Below, one piece after another: positions 27,247 through 35,679 of a DNA stretch of 64,000 bases. The DNA lies in assembly GCA_963618065.1 (NCBI GenBank), contig CAVERH010000003.1:1-64000 (forward strand). Direction: 5' to 3'. A program made the translations under genes and the position numbers. The stretch comes from Suilimivivens sp963618065 (GTDB lineage: Bacteria; Bacillota; Clostridia; Lachnospirales; Lachnospiraceae). The notes beneath the pieces were generated by a model. That model saw only the letters and a program-made list of their open reading frames with translations. It was not told where the DNA came from and searched no databases. Every line of letters begins with the position of its first letter. The stretch's first letter is position 1.

Positions 27247-27273
27247 TTAGCACTCACTTAAATAGAGTGCTAA
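27247..27273 (-). promoter_or_regulatory. CIRCE operator
   Basis: TTAGCACTC, nine bases, GAGTGCTAA: an exact match to the CIRCE consensus bound by HrcA. It lies just downstream of the -10 box and near the transcription start, so HrcA binding would block initiation or early elongation. Confidence 0.97.
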
Positions 27274-27287
27274 TATCTACAATCATT

Positions 27288-27316
27288 AATCTATCACTAT
27301 GCGCAGCTATTGTCAA
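27288..27316 (-). promoter_or_regulatory. Promoter of the hrcA-grpE-dnaK-dnaJ operon
   Basis: TTGACA (27311-27316) and TAGATT (27288-27293) on the minus strand, 17 bases apart, directly upstream of CIRCE. It is a vegetative promoter, as expected for a CIRCE-controlled operon. Confidence 0.8.
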
Positions 27317-27357
27317 TACAAAAGTATGAAGATTTTGTGAATAATTTTGAAACAAAA

Positions 27358-27400
27358 GAAACTGATATAAACAGGTTAATCTCCTGAATATATCAGCTTC
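27358..27400 (-). terminator. Terminator after the SGNH-like gene
   Basis: A long imperfect stem (27358-27375 with 27383-27400; core AACTGATATA and CAGG/CCTG) with a seven-base loop, followed on the minus strand by TTTCTTTTGTTTC. It isolates the heat-shock promoter from upstream transcription. Confidence 0.75.
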
Positions 27401-27429
27401 CTTATTATATATCAGTTACGTAATTTTTA

Positions 27430-28413
27430 CTAATTGCCCGCTACGCTTACCGTAGTCATTTTATTATTGATGATATCTGCAATCCGGTCTGCAAGTGCCT
27501 CGCGTCCGGCATCGTTATAATGCATCTCATCTGCCATATATTCTTCATAATTATCCTCGTTAATAGTACCAATATAATTATCTACAAAGGATACGCCTCC
27601 GCTGCTGGATACTGCATCCAGCTCCTTCTGTACATAATGCGGAATATCTCCATTACCAAGATCGTAGGTATTTCCATTATGAAGGTTTCCGTCCTCATCC
27701 TTGTACTGTGCATAGGTCGGGGACATCACAAAGATCCGGATGTACGGCCAGTTCGCCTTAATCTTATCAAGAGATACCTTAAGTCCGCCGGTAAATGCTG
27801 TAACATCATCCGGATTATCCGGGTTGTCGGACGGCGTTCCGATATTGTAGTCCGTGCTGTCATACATAATCAGAATCACATCCACCGTGGACATGTCCAC
27901 CGTCTTCAGCTCTTCTACCGCTTCCAGATATCTGGAATCCGGTTCATCCTTTGCGATGGATTCTATCGCGGTAAACTGATTCTGTTCAAGAAATGTCACT
28001 ACATAATATAAATTGAAATGATCCCTGGTATAAGAAGGATTGTATTCCGCATACTTACATGCAACCGAAGAATCCGGAAATGCACAGTTATAAACCGTTG
28101 CATTTGTTTTCTCTGCAATCTTCGCTGCCAGTCCATTCTCCCCTCTTTCATCTGAAAAAGGATTGTTTCCAAGGCAGAGAATCGTAAGCTCTCCATCGTC
28201 CTCATGTCCCTCCAGAAGAGAACCGTCCATCGGCAGGATCATATCCATGGTCTCTGTATCAAACTCAGAAGGATCTACCTGCTCAATATCCGCCTCCGGA
28301 TTTCGGGTTCCTTTATTCCACCGGTAAAGACGGAATGCTGAAACACCCGCAATAATAATAATGAGTGCAATAAATAAAATGTGAATCCAAACGTTCTTAT
28401 CTTTAAAATTCAT
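27430..28413 (-). CDS. Membrane-anchored SGNH/GDSL-like hydrolase fold protein
   Basis: The 327-residue protein has an N-terminal membrane helix (about 10-28) and then an SGNH-like domain. The LCLGNNPFSDE block stands at the first strand where classical members have GDS. A middle IMYDSTDYN block and a C-terminal DEMHYNDAG block follow, with the DxxH spacing of the catalytic Asp/His. The nucleophile is uncertain because GDS is replaced by GNN. Related envelope proteins act as acetyl-esterases or transferases on wall polymers. It follows the CtpA-type protease gene with no gap. Confidence 0.65.
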   Translation of the reverse strand: MNFKDKNVWIHILFIALIIIIAGVSAFRLYRWNKGTRNPEADIEQVDPSEFDTETMDMILPMDGSLLEGHEDDGELTILCLGNNPFSDERGENGLAAKIAEKTNATVYNCAFPDSSVACKYAEYNPSYTRDHFNLYYVVTFLEQNQFTAIESIAKDEPDSRYLEAVEELKTVDMSTVDVILIMYDSTDYNIGTPSDNPDNPDDVTAFTGGLKVSLDKIKANWPYIRIFVMSPTYAQYKDEDGNLHNGNTYDLGNGDIPHYVQKELDAVSSSGGVSFVDNYIGTINEDNYEEYMADEMHYNDAGREALADRIADIINNKMTTVSVAGN

Positions 28414-28414
28414 C

Positions 28415-29785
28415 TTACTCTATCTTTCCTTCCAGAATCTCTAATGCCTTCTCAAACTGGCTGTCCGTACCATCTTCATTGTACTTCTCATAATCCATCT
28501 CTACCTCGACATCCGGTGTGATTCCCACGCCATGAATGTTGCGTCCTGACGGGGTAAAGTAAGCACTCGTCGTAAGCTTCAATGCAGTTCCGTCACTCAG
28601 ATGCCGGATGCTCTGCACAATTCCTTTTCCATAGGTCGTTGTTCCGACCAGCGTCCCCTTATTATAATCCTGAATTGCACCCGCAAGAATCTCTGATGCG
28701 CTTGCGGAATATTCGTTGGTCAGTACAACCAGTGGAAGATCAAACTCATTCTCACCATCACAGGTATATTCCTTACGGTTGCCTTCCTTATCCTCAGTAT
28801 ATACGATGAGACCGGCAGGCAGAAGCTTTCTGGCAATCTCAACAACCACATTCAGATCTCCGCCCGGATTGCTTCTCAGATCCAGAATCAGACCTTTCAT
28901 GCCCTTTGCCTTTAATTCTGCCATGGCTTCGGTATATTGATCTACCGTAACGGTATCAAATTCACGGATCCGAAGATAACCAATATGATCGGTATCATCT
29001 ACCATACCATAATTTATCGTGGTTGTCTCTATTAAATTACCGCGTTCTATGTCAAACTCCAGATAATCCGGTTCTCCTTCCCGGTATATGGTAAGGTGCA
29101 CGCTGGTTCCCTCGCGGCCCTTCACCAGACTGACAACCTGGGTAAGGCTCATGCCCTGGGTATACTCATCCTCTACTTTATAGATGATATCCCCTTCCTT
29201 GAGTCCGGCATTTAAGGCAGGGCCTTCTTCCACAAGACCTGAAATCACCGGAAGCTGCCGGGTCTGATCCAGTGAAATATAGGCTCCTATCCCATAGGAA
29301 ACCCCCTGGTTGCTGTTCAGCACATCCTGAAGCTCTTCCTCCGTATAGTATTCGGAATACGGATCATTCAGAGCCTCGACCATTCCCTTATAAACGCCGT
29401 CCTGAAGCTGTTTTGTTGTTACTTCGTCGCCATAATAGGTTTCGTCAATCAGCTTTTCAATAGTCTGCATCTTGGCAAATGTATCGGAATTAATCACACT
29501 TGCTGCTTCTGTTTCTCCCTGCGACTTCTGATGAAGCTGATATGCCTTTACACCAAGAAATACTCCGGACAGTATCCCGATCCCAAGCAAAATTCCGATT
29601 AAAAGACCGGGAATGAATCCCCTGCCGGATGAATTGGGCTTATTTACTCCGCATTCCGGCGCTTCACTGATTCCATTACTTTCATTTGCTGCGCTGATTA
29701 CCCTTGTTTCACTATCTGCAGCATTTGCATCGGTGCTGATGCTGTCGTTATTTTCATAATATTCATTATTTCCGTTATTGCACAC
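28415..29785 (-). CDS. S41 family carboxy-terminal processing protease
   Basis: A 456-residue CtpA/CtpB-like protease acting outside the membrane. A polar cytoplasmic head of about 55 residues (Asn/Ser/Glu-rich) precedes a membrane helix (about 57-77). A PDZ domain (about 165-245, ISGLVEEGPALNAGLKEGDII) and the S41 catalytic core follow. The serine is in NEYSASASEIL and the lysine in TYGKGIVQ, the Ser-Lys dyad. The start is a GTG with GGGAGG six bases upstream. It shares an operon with the SGNH-like gene and lies downstream of the ftsEX-envC group; PDZ-S41 proteases often process envelope hydrolases. Confidence 0.9.
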   Translation of the reverse strand: MCNNGNNEYYENNDSISTDANAADSETRVISAANESNGISEAPECGVNKPNSSGRGFIPGLLIGILLGIGILSGVFLGVKAYQLHQKSQGETEAASVINSDTFAKMQTIEKLIDETYYGDEVTTKQLQDGVYKGMVEALNDPYSEYYTEEELQDVLNSNQGVSYGIGAYISLDQTRQLPVISGLVEEGPALNAGLKEGDIIYKVEDEYTQGMSLTQVVSLVKGREGTSVHLTIYREGEPDYLEFDIERGNLIETTTINYGMVDDTDHIGYLRIREFDTVTVDQYTEAMAELKAKGMKGLILDLRSNPGGDLNVVVEIARKLLPAGLIVYTEDKEGNRKEYTCDGENEFDLPLVVLTNEYSASASEILAGAIQDYNKGTLVGTTTYGKGIVQSIRHLSDGTALKLTTSAYFTPSGRNIHGVGITPDVEVEMDYEKYNEDGTDSQFEKALEILEGKIE

Positions 29786-29860
29786 CTCTAGCCTCCCAAT
29801 TGCTATATTTACGTTGTATGTCTATGAACAGCTGCCGTATCCTAAGGAAATACTGATTAA

Positions 29861-29884
29861 GGAAACGCTGATCAAAGCGTTTCC
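29861..29884 (-). terminator. Hairpin after the EnvC/PcsB-like gene
   Basis: A perfect 8-bp stem (GGAAACGC 29861-29868 with 29877-29884) next to the stop codon of the upstream gene. The following tract on the minus strand (TTAATCAG) is only weakly T-rich, so termination may be partial. Confidence 0.5.
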
Positions 29885-31105
29885 CTAAGATTTCAGATAG
29901 CTCCACGGACTCACATAGCTTCCATTCAGACGTACGCTGAAATGAAGGTGATTTCCTGTTGAACGGCCGGTACTTCCGACTGCCGCAATTTTATCTCCAC
30001 GGGATACCTCCTGTCCCTTCGATACATACAGTGCCGAAGCATGCATGTAAATGGTATACAGGCTGTCTCCGTGGTCAATCATAATATAATTTCCCATACT
30101 GTTGCTGTAGGCTGCCGCAACTACAGTTCCATCATATGCTGCAAGAATCGGGCTTCCTCCCGGCGCTGCCATATCAATTCCGTTATGGAACTGCTGTGTA
30201 CCCAGAATCGGGTGCGTACGGTTACCATAGTCATCCGAAATTCTTGTGTAGGACGGTGCCGGCCATGCAAACACACCACCATCGTATTTTCTTCCCTGTT
30301 CTGCAGCAAGCTTCTTACGTTCTTCGGCAACAATCGCTTCCAGTGCCTTAATGGTTTCGTTCTGCTCGGCAATATCTGCCTCATACTCCTTGATTGCCTG
30401 TTCCTTGCTTTGGATGTCAGAGGACATCTTGTACATTTCATTCTGCTTGGCACCGATCAGCTCGTTCAGGGAAGCTTCTTCCTTTTCAACGGCCGCCTTC
30501 GCCTCGTCCAGAACATCCTTCTCCTCTTCCAGACTCTCCTTGCAAAGAGAAACATAATTGGCCTGGGCAACATACTGATCCAGCAGATTCCGGTCATATT
30601 CCGAAAGCATCTGGATATAGTCTGCCTTGTTCAGCATATCTCCAAAGGAACTGGAGCTGAAAAGCAGTTCCATATAAATCGTGTCCCCCCGCTCATACAT
30701 GAATTTGATACGGGTTTTCATCGCCTCATACTGCTCCTGCTGGACACGCTGTGCTTCTTCAAGCTCAGCCGTCTTATCTTTTATTTCCTGTTCTTTTTTC
30801 GTGATAAGGTCATTAAGCTCATTAATCTTCTCCTGAATTGCTGTCAGATCCGCATCCAACTCCTGTACATAAGCTGTCAGATCCGCCTTGGACTTCTCAA
30901 GCTGTTCCTTTAGCTTCTTAACATCCGTCAGATTGCTCTGGAGCTGTTTCTTTTCTTCTTTGGCCTTATCAATCTCCTGCTCCTTCTCCTTGATGACGCT
31001 GTTGGTCAGTTCACTGGCATATGTGGTAAGTGCCGGTTTTGCAAATATTCCTAAAACCAGCACTACACAAAGGAACAGACAGATCCATTTCGTTGTATGC
31101 TTCAT
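29885..31105 (-). CDS. EnvC/PcsB-like murein hydrolase (M23) with coiled coil
   Basis: The 406-residue secreted protein has a signal peptide (about 1-30, ending TTYASE). A long Lys/Glu/Gln coiled coil spans about 35-265, and a C-terminal LytM/M23 domain spans about 290-403. Zinc and catalytic residues are intact: HNGIDMA gives His and Asp, and GNHLHFSV gives the HxH. Proteins of this layout are held and switched by the FtsEX complex during division. Here it lies 16 bases downstream of ftsX, fitting that role. Unlike EnvC, whose own LytM domain is degenerate, this one may cut peptidoglycan itself. Confidence 0.9.
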   Translation of the reverse strand: MKHTTKWICLFLCVVLVLGIFAKPALTTYASELTNSVIKEKEQEIDKAKEEKKQLQSNLTDVKKLKEQLEKSKADLTAYVQELDADLTAIQEKINELNDLITKKEQEIKDKTAELEEAQRVQQEQYEAMKTRIKFMYERGDTIYMELLFSSSSFGDMLNKADYIQMLSEYDRNLLDQYVAQANYVSLCKESLEEEKDVLDEAKAAVEKEEASLNELIGAKQNEMYKMSSDIQSKEQAIKEYEADIAEQNETIKALEAIVAEERKKLAAEQGRKYDGGVFAWPAPSYTRISDDYGNRTHPILGTQQFHNGIDMAAPGGSPILAAYDGTVVAAAYSNSMGNYIMIDHGDSLYTIYMHASALYVSKGQEVSRGDKIAAVGSTGRSTGNHLHFSVRLNGSYVSPWSYLKS

Positions 31106-31121
31106 ATCCTGTCCTTATCCA

Positions 31122-32018
31122 TTAAACCCGCAGATGTTTTCTCACTGTTGTAATACTTCCAAGGAAACCAATTCCAATACCAATAAGAAGAGATAACGGA
31201 AGCAGTGTCTTAAAGATCATATCCACCGGTAAGAATGCCAGAATTGTTGTTAAAATACTGAATCTCTGTTCAATATATTCAATTACCTTATTATATAACA
31301 GATATATAACTCCCAATGGAAGCAGTGCTCCAATCGCACCTATCATCATCCCCTCAATAACAAACGGTGCACGGACAAAGTAATCTGTTGCTCCGATATA
31401 TTTCATAATCGTAATCTCTTCCTTACGGACTGAAATACCAATCGTTACCGTGTTGCTGATCAGGAACACGGATACTGCAAGCAGAATTGCAATAATACCA
31501 ATAGAAACATAAGCAATCAGTGCATTCACACCGGTCAGCGCCGATGCCGTCACTTCGGAACGGTTCACCTCACGCACGCCTTCAAGTCCTTCCAGATAGG
31601 AAACCAGGGTCGGCTGCATGGAAATATCGTTCATATAAATTTCATAGCTGGCAGAATCAGCAAGCGGATTCTCCGTAAAGCCATCCTCATAGCCCTGAAG
31701 ATACTCGTCCTTAAAGCTGTTCCATGCATCATCCGCAGAAATAAATTCCTTTTTGGAAACCTCCGGACGCTTATCAATCAATGCTCCGATCTCTTCAATC
31801 CGTTCCTGGCTGATTCCCTCGTCAAACAGAACCGTCACGCAGACACCTTCCTGTGCGGTCTTTACAATATTCTGAAAGTTCATCAGTACCGAATAGAACA
31901 GGCCAAACAGGAACAGACACGCTCCGATTGTGGCAATTGAGGCCAGTGAGAACCATTTATTACGGAATATATTAATAAATCCCTGCTTAATCGTATAAAA
32001 CAATGTACTAATCTTCAT
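31122..32018 (-). CDS. ftsX: Cell division protein FtsX
   Basis: The 298-residue permease-like partner of FtsE. One helix near residues 20-42 precedes an outside loop of about 110 residues (CVTVLFDEGISQERIEEIG...), with three helices near 170-195, 215-240 and 265-290. The start MKISTLFYTIKQGFINIFRN is typical. The ATG at 32018 overlaps the end of ftsE by 11 bases. FtsEX transmits ATP hydrolysis to the murein hydrolase encoded next. Confidence 0.95.
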   Translation of the reverse strand: MKISTLFYTIKQGFINIFRNKWFSLASIATIGACLFLFGLFYSVLMNFQNIVKTAQEGVCVTVLFDEGISQERIEEIGALIDKRPEVSKKEFISADDAWNSFKDEYLQGYEDGFTENPLADSASYEIYMNDISMQPTLVSYLEGLEGVREVNRSEVTASALTGVNALIAYVSIGIIAILLAVSVFLISNTVTIGISVRKEEITIMKYIGATDYFVRAPFVIEGMMIGAIGALLPLGVIYLLYNKVIEYIEQRFSILTTILAFLPVDMIFKTLLPLSLLIGIGIGFLGSITTVRKHLRV

Positions 32019-32754
32019 CGATATAAACACCCTTCTCTTCGTCGCTCACAATAACACCCTTTTTCATGGTAACAACTCTTTTCTGCATTGCATTCACAAT
32101 TTCTCTGTTATGGGTAACGACAAGCACCGTCGTACCATTCTCATTAATCTGTTCCAGAAGCTTCATAATTTCCCATGAATTCTTCGGATCCAGATTACCG
32201 GTCGGCTCATCCGCAAGCAAAAGGCTCGGTCGGTTCACCAGTGCTCTTGCAATTGCCACACGCTGCTGCTCACCACCGGATAGCTGACGGGGCTTCGCCT
32301 TATACTTACCGGCAAGACCTACGGTAGCCAGAATACTCGGTACATTTCTCTTGATTTCCTTCCCGGGTGTCTGCACGATACGTTGTGCAAAGGCTACGTT
32401 TTCATATACATTACGATCCTTCAAAAGACGGAAATCCTGAAACACAATTCCCAGATTCCGGCGGAATTTCGGTATCTTCCGATGCCGGATTTTCAAAAGA
32501 TCATAACCCATGACTCTGATTTCACCTGAGGTCGGAACAAGCTCCCGCAGCAGAAGCTTAATCATGGTCGACTTGCCGGAGCCACTGTCTCCTACGATAA
32601 ATACGAATTCGCCCGGCTTAACATGTAAATCAACTCCGTTCAGGGCAGGCGCACCTGTTGCATATGCCTTGGTCACATTCGTCATGGAAATAATATCTTC
32701 ATTCCCTGTTCCCTGTTTCTTTTTTCTTCTATTCCTTGGTTCACTCTTAGCCAC
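32008..32754 (-). CDS. ftsE: Cell division ATP-binding protein FtsE
   Basis: ABC-type ATPase of the FtsEX division complex. Walker A is GDSGSGKST, signature LSGGEQQR, Walker B LLLADEPTGNLD, switch VTHN. An N-terminal basic extension of about 25 residues (RNRRKKKQGTG) precedes the ATPase fold and is uncommon in FtsE. I favour the GTG at 32754, which has GGCGG eight bases upstream, over the GTG at 32763 that overlaps the ribosome site; an ATG at the fold itself has no good site. It lies between a PucR-like regulator and ftsX. Confidence 0.94.
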   Translation of the reverse strand: MAKSEPRNRRKKKQGTGNEDIISMTNVTKAYATGAPALNGVDLHVKPGEFVFIVGDSGSGKSTMIKLLLRELVPTSGEIRVMGYDLLKIRHRKIPKFRRNLGIVFQDFRLLKDRNVYENVAFAQRIVQTPGKEIKRNVPSILATVGLAGKYKAKPRQLSGGEQQRVAIARALVNRPSLLLADEPTGNLDPKNSWEIMKLLEQINENGTTVLVVTHNREIVNAMQKRVVTMKKGVIVSDEEKGVYIDED

Positions 32755-32773
32755 TATATTCACCGCCTGTATT

Positions 32774-33859
32774 TTAATATTCGAAATTTTCCATAAAGTT
32801 CATGTATTTCACAACCATCAGTGCAATCCGGAAGGTAATGGCATCCTCAAAGATCCGAAGATCCAGTCCCGTCGTCTTCTGCAGCTTATCCAGACGATAA
32901 ACCAGCGTATTACGATGGATAAACAGCTGTCTCGATGTTTCCGATACATTCAGACTATTCTCGAAAAACTTCTGAATGGTTGTCAGTGTCTCTTCATCGA
33001 AATCATCCGGACTTTTATCGCCGAAAATTTCTTTAATAAACATCTTGCACAGAGGAATCGGGAGCTGATAAATCAGACGTCCGATACCAAGCTGATTATA
33101 AGCAATAATGCTTCTGTCATCAAAGAAAATCTTACCGACATCCATTGCCATCTTGGCTTCCTTATAGGAACGGCTGACCTCTTTAATTTCCTTCACAACT
33201 GTTCCGTATGCAACACGGATTCCGATCATGCCTTCCTTCTTTAAAAAGCTCTCCATCGCTCTGGCAGCCTTCTCAATCTCCTTTACGCTGTCACCATCTG
33301 AAAGATCCTTAACAACAATAACATCCCTTTCATCCACAGCCGTAATGAAATCCAGACTGTTCACTCCAAGGAATCCCCGGAGCATTTCCAGAATATTGCT
33401 TTCCTTATTGTCGGTCTCTACAATCATTGCCACACGGTTCACTTCTGTCTGGATATGCAGCTTCTTGGCACGACTGTAAATATCAATCAAAAGCAGATTA
33501 TCCAGAAGCAGATTCTTGACAAAGTTATCCTTGTCAAATCGTTCCTTATAGGCGATCATCAGATTCTGGATCTGAAAGGCAGCCATCTTACCAACCAGAT
33601 ATGCATTCTCGTCTGACCCTGTTGTTACCAGAACATATTCCGGCTGCTGATCGTCATAAATCTTAAAAAACTGACATCCCTGAATCTCCTGGGAATCCGC
33701 CTGGGATTTCACAAACTCAGCGGCTTCCTTGCGTCCTCCGAAAGGCACTTCCGCAGTTGTTGCCACTTCCTTACCCTCTGTATCAAGCACCTCAAAATCC
33801 ACACGTGCAATTGTCTTCAAACCATCGATAGTATTCTGCAAAATCTGATTTGAGATCAT
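32774..33859 (-). CDS. PucR/CdaR-like transcription regulator
   Basis: The 361-residue protein has an N-terminal diacid-recognition-like sensor region (about 1-125, PAS/GAF-type), a GGDEF-related middle (about 140-270), and the PucR C-terminal helix-turn-helix (SLNVSETSRQLFIHRNTLVYRLDKLQKTTGLDLR region, about 308-345). This is the CdaR/PucR domain plan. Placement immediately upstream of ftsE is notable: it ends ten bases before that gene and likely heads the operon. The ligand is unknown. GAGGGG precedes the start. The gap 33860-34133 beyond it carries only promoter-like sequence. Confidence 0.85.
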   Translation of the reverse strand: MISNQILQNTIDGLKTIARVDFEVLDTEGKEVATTAEVPFGGRKEAAEFVKSQADSQEIQGCQFFKIYDDQQPEYVLVTTGSDENAYLVGKMAAFQIQNLMIAYKERFDKDNFVKNLLLDNLLLIDIYSRAKKLHIQTEVNRVAMIVETDNKESNILEMLRGFLGVNSLDFITAVDERDVIVVKDLSDGDSVKEIEKAARAMESFLKKEGMIGIRVAYGTVVKEIKEVSRSYKEAKMAMDVGKIFFDDRSIIAYNQLGIGRLIYQLPIPLCKMFIKEIFGDKSPDDFDEETLTTIQKFFENSLNVSETSRQLFIHRNTLVYRLDKLQKTTGLDLRIFEDAITFRIALMVVKYMNFMENFEY

Positions 33860-34100
33860 ATGCCCCCCTCTCTGCAGCTATGCCACAACCTGCTTCATTA
33901 TGCACATTAACCAATACATGAAATTATTTTTTGTTATTTATAGTAATACGTATTCTATTTTAATACATATGTACAAAAAAATCTACTGAGAATTGTGATT
34001 TTTTTGTGTATTTTTTCTGTGCTTTTTCTGTACTTTTATAATTGTTTTTTGGACAGTTGTTAATTTCAACTTTTACTTTACTATTTCTACTGGGAAGTGC

Positions 34101-34106
34101 TATACT
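34101..34106 (+). promoter_or_regulatory. Extended -10 element before the YjfB-like gene
   Basis: TGCTATACT gives a TATACT -10 box with the extended TGN. No convincing -35 (TTACTA at 34078-34083 is weak) and no flagellar sigma-D box was seen. Confidence 0.45.
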
Positions 34107-34133
34107 GACCATATAAAGGAAAGGAGAGGTTCT

Positions 34134-34322
34134 ATGAATATTCCTGAATTGTCTACCGCAATGGCAAATGTGAATCTGCAGAATCAGGTCGGAGTAGCTG
34201 TTTTAAGCAAGGCTCTCGATTCCACAGAACAGTCCGGTGCCAGTCTGATCAGCATGATGGATCACTCCATGGAGTTATCTGTGAATCCGGATATTGGCAG
34301 CAATTTTGACATGTATGTTTAA
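34134..34322 (+). CDS. YjfB-like putative motility protein
   Basis: A 62-residue protein whose start (MNIPELSTAMANVNLQNQVG) and middle SKALDSTEQSGASLI match the small YjfB family, annotated in Firmicutes as putative motility proteins. AAGGAGAGG lies before the ATG. The function is not established. No flagellar or chemotaxis gene is in the window, so it stands alone, on the plus strand between two minus-strand operons. Confidence 0.75.
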   Translation: MNIPELSTAMANVNLQNQVGVAVLSKALDSTEQSGASLISMMDHSMELSVNPDIGSNFDMYV

Positions 34323-34353
34323 GGGTCTTCAACAGATTTTACATATTCATTTG

Positions 34354-35205
34354 TCACCTATCTGACGAAAGCTGATATATCTTGTGTTCTTCAATCTGGA
34401 TCAGATGCTGCTTATATAAATTACCGGCCGCACGTTTGAATTCATTCTTACTCATATGAGTCAGTTCGTTGATTTTTTCCGGAGAAGACTTATCCCCAAC
34501 GGGCAGCTCACCCCCCTGCTCTTCCAAAAGCTTCAAAAGCTTCTGTGCATCCTCATTCATCTGGATGTACGCTTTCTCCCTGAGACTTAAGGACAGTTTT
34601 CCATCCTTCAGCACTTCCGTAACACGGGCTTCCACGGTATCTCCAACCTTGGCATTTCCCAAAGGCTCTTTCTTCGGAATCAAAGCTGAATAACAGTTAT
34701 CCACTGCTACAAATGCACCGAAATTATCACTGATTTCATAAAGTGTTCCGGTTACCTTCTGATCCCTTTCATAGGGACTGTCCGTACGCAGATAATGATA
34801 GACCTTCATTGTCGCACATAAACGCTTGCTCTTATCAAGATATAATGCCACCAGACATTCCTCTCCGGGACGTACCTTTCTTACCTGTTCACGGAACGGA
34901 AGCAGCAGATCCTTTTCAAGTCCCCAGTCCAGAAATGCTCCAATCCTGCCGTTTTCCTTTACACGAAGCAATGCAACCTCTCCTAACGAGAGCTTTGGCT
35001 GACGCACGGTTGCAATCATCCGATCCTTGGAATCGCGGTAAAGAAACACTTCGATTTCATCCCCGATCTGTGCATTCTCCGGAACCTCCTTCCGTGGCAA
35101 AAGCACCTTTTCTTCCGGATCTGCTTCCTGCTCTTTTGCAAGATAGACTCCAAACTCTACCTTCTTTACTATTGTAAGTAATTGTCTTTTTCCAATTTCC
35201 AACAT
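34354..35205 (-). CDS. cvfB: CvfB-like S1-domain RNA-binding protein
   Basis: The 283-residue protein has three S1/OB-type domains and a C-terminal winged helix. They lie at about 1-65 (with VEFGVYLAKEQ and VLLPRKEVP), 70-135 (GAFLDWGLEKDLLLPFREQ) and 150-210 (FVAVDNCYSALIPKKEPLG). The winged helix (LTHMSKNEFKRAAGNLYKQHLIQI) ends the chain. This is the CvfB plan; staphylococcal CvfB binds RNA and affects virulence genes, while pneumococcal CvfB is similar. GAGG precedes the ATG. It is monocistronic here. Confidence 0.9.
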   Translation of the reverse strand: MLEIGKRQLLTIVKKVEFGVYLAKEQEADPEEKVLLPRKEVPENAQIGDEIEVFLYRDSKDRMIATVRQPKLSLGEVALLRVKENGRIGAFLDWGLEKDLLLPFREQVRKVRPGEECLVALYLDKSKRLCATMKVYHYLRTDSPYERDQKVTGTLYEISDNFGAFVAVDNCYSALIPKKEPLGNAKVGDTVEARVTEVLKDGKLSLSLREKAYIQMNEDAQKLLKLLEEQGGELPVGDKSSPEKINELTHMSKNEFKRAAGNLYKQHLIQIEEHKIYQLSSDR

Positions 35206-35249
35206 GAATGTTCCTCTTTTACTTTCTGTCCAAAGTAATTTTTACTGTC

Positions 35250-35301
35250 ATCATATTCTTACGGTCTCAGCAGCAAATGCTTCGACCTGTACTGAATAGT
35301 T
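35250..35301. repeat. Copy 2 of the 52-bp exact dispersed repeat
   Basis: Identical to 7140-7191 in the same orientation. Here it lies in the gap between cvfB and tRNA-Gln. The rest of the gap 35206-35427 holds only the tRNA terminator. Confidence 0.85.
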
Positions 35302-35395
35302 GCTTTTTACTTTCCTATCAGCTTGCCTTTCAAATCAGTTATATAAAGTATACCATATACGTACACTTTTCTTCCAGTAACAGTTTGTAATATAA

Positions 35396-35422
35396 AACCC
35401 CGAAGGAATTTCCTTCGGGGTT
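35396..35422 (-). terminator. Terminator after tRNA-Gln
   Basis: A perfect 12-bp stem (35396-35407 with 35411-35422), three-base loop, then TTTATATT on the minus strand, six bases beyond the tRNA 3' end. Confidence 0.85.
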
Positions 35423-35427
35423 CTTAG

Positions 35428-35499
35428 CAGGGCTACAAGGATTCGAACCTTGAAATGACGGAGTCAGAGTCCGTTGCCTTACCGTTTGGCGATAGCCCT
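35428..35499 (-). tRNA. tRNA-Gln (anticodon CUG)
   Basis: On the minus strand AGGGCTA pairs with TAGCCCT, and the D-stem GCC pairs with GGC. The anticodon loop CTCTGAC carries CUG, and the T-arm is CAAGG-TTCGAAT-CCTTG. The discriminator is G and CCA is not encoded. It has its own promoter and terminator. Confidence 0.94.
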
Positions 35500-35518
35500 A
35501 TGCGCTGTTACCTTTGGT

Positions 35519-35547
35519 ATTATACATAATATATGTTGGTTTGGCAA
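35519..35547 (-). promoter_or_regulatory. Promoter of tRNA-Gln
   Basis: TTGCCA (35542-35547) and TATAAT (35519-35524) with 17 bases between, about 20 bases before the tRNA. Confidence 0.75.
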
Positions 35548-35618
35548 GTACTTTTTTCGTTATTTTTTTATCAGGCTGTATTTTTTTAGATACTTATGGT
35601 TTTCTTACCCGGAAACCC

Positions 35619-35647
35619 TTAACAATTCAGCGGAAATTTGGTATGGT
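35619..35647 (+). promoter_or_regulatory. Promoter of the C39-like gene
   Basis: TTAACA (35619-35624) and TATGGT (35642-35647), 17 bases apart, about 33 bases before the start codon. Confidence 0.5.
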
Positions 35648-35679
35648 TTATGCATAACGTTTGATTTTTGGAGGTTACT

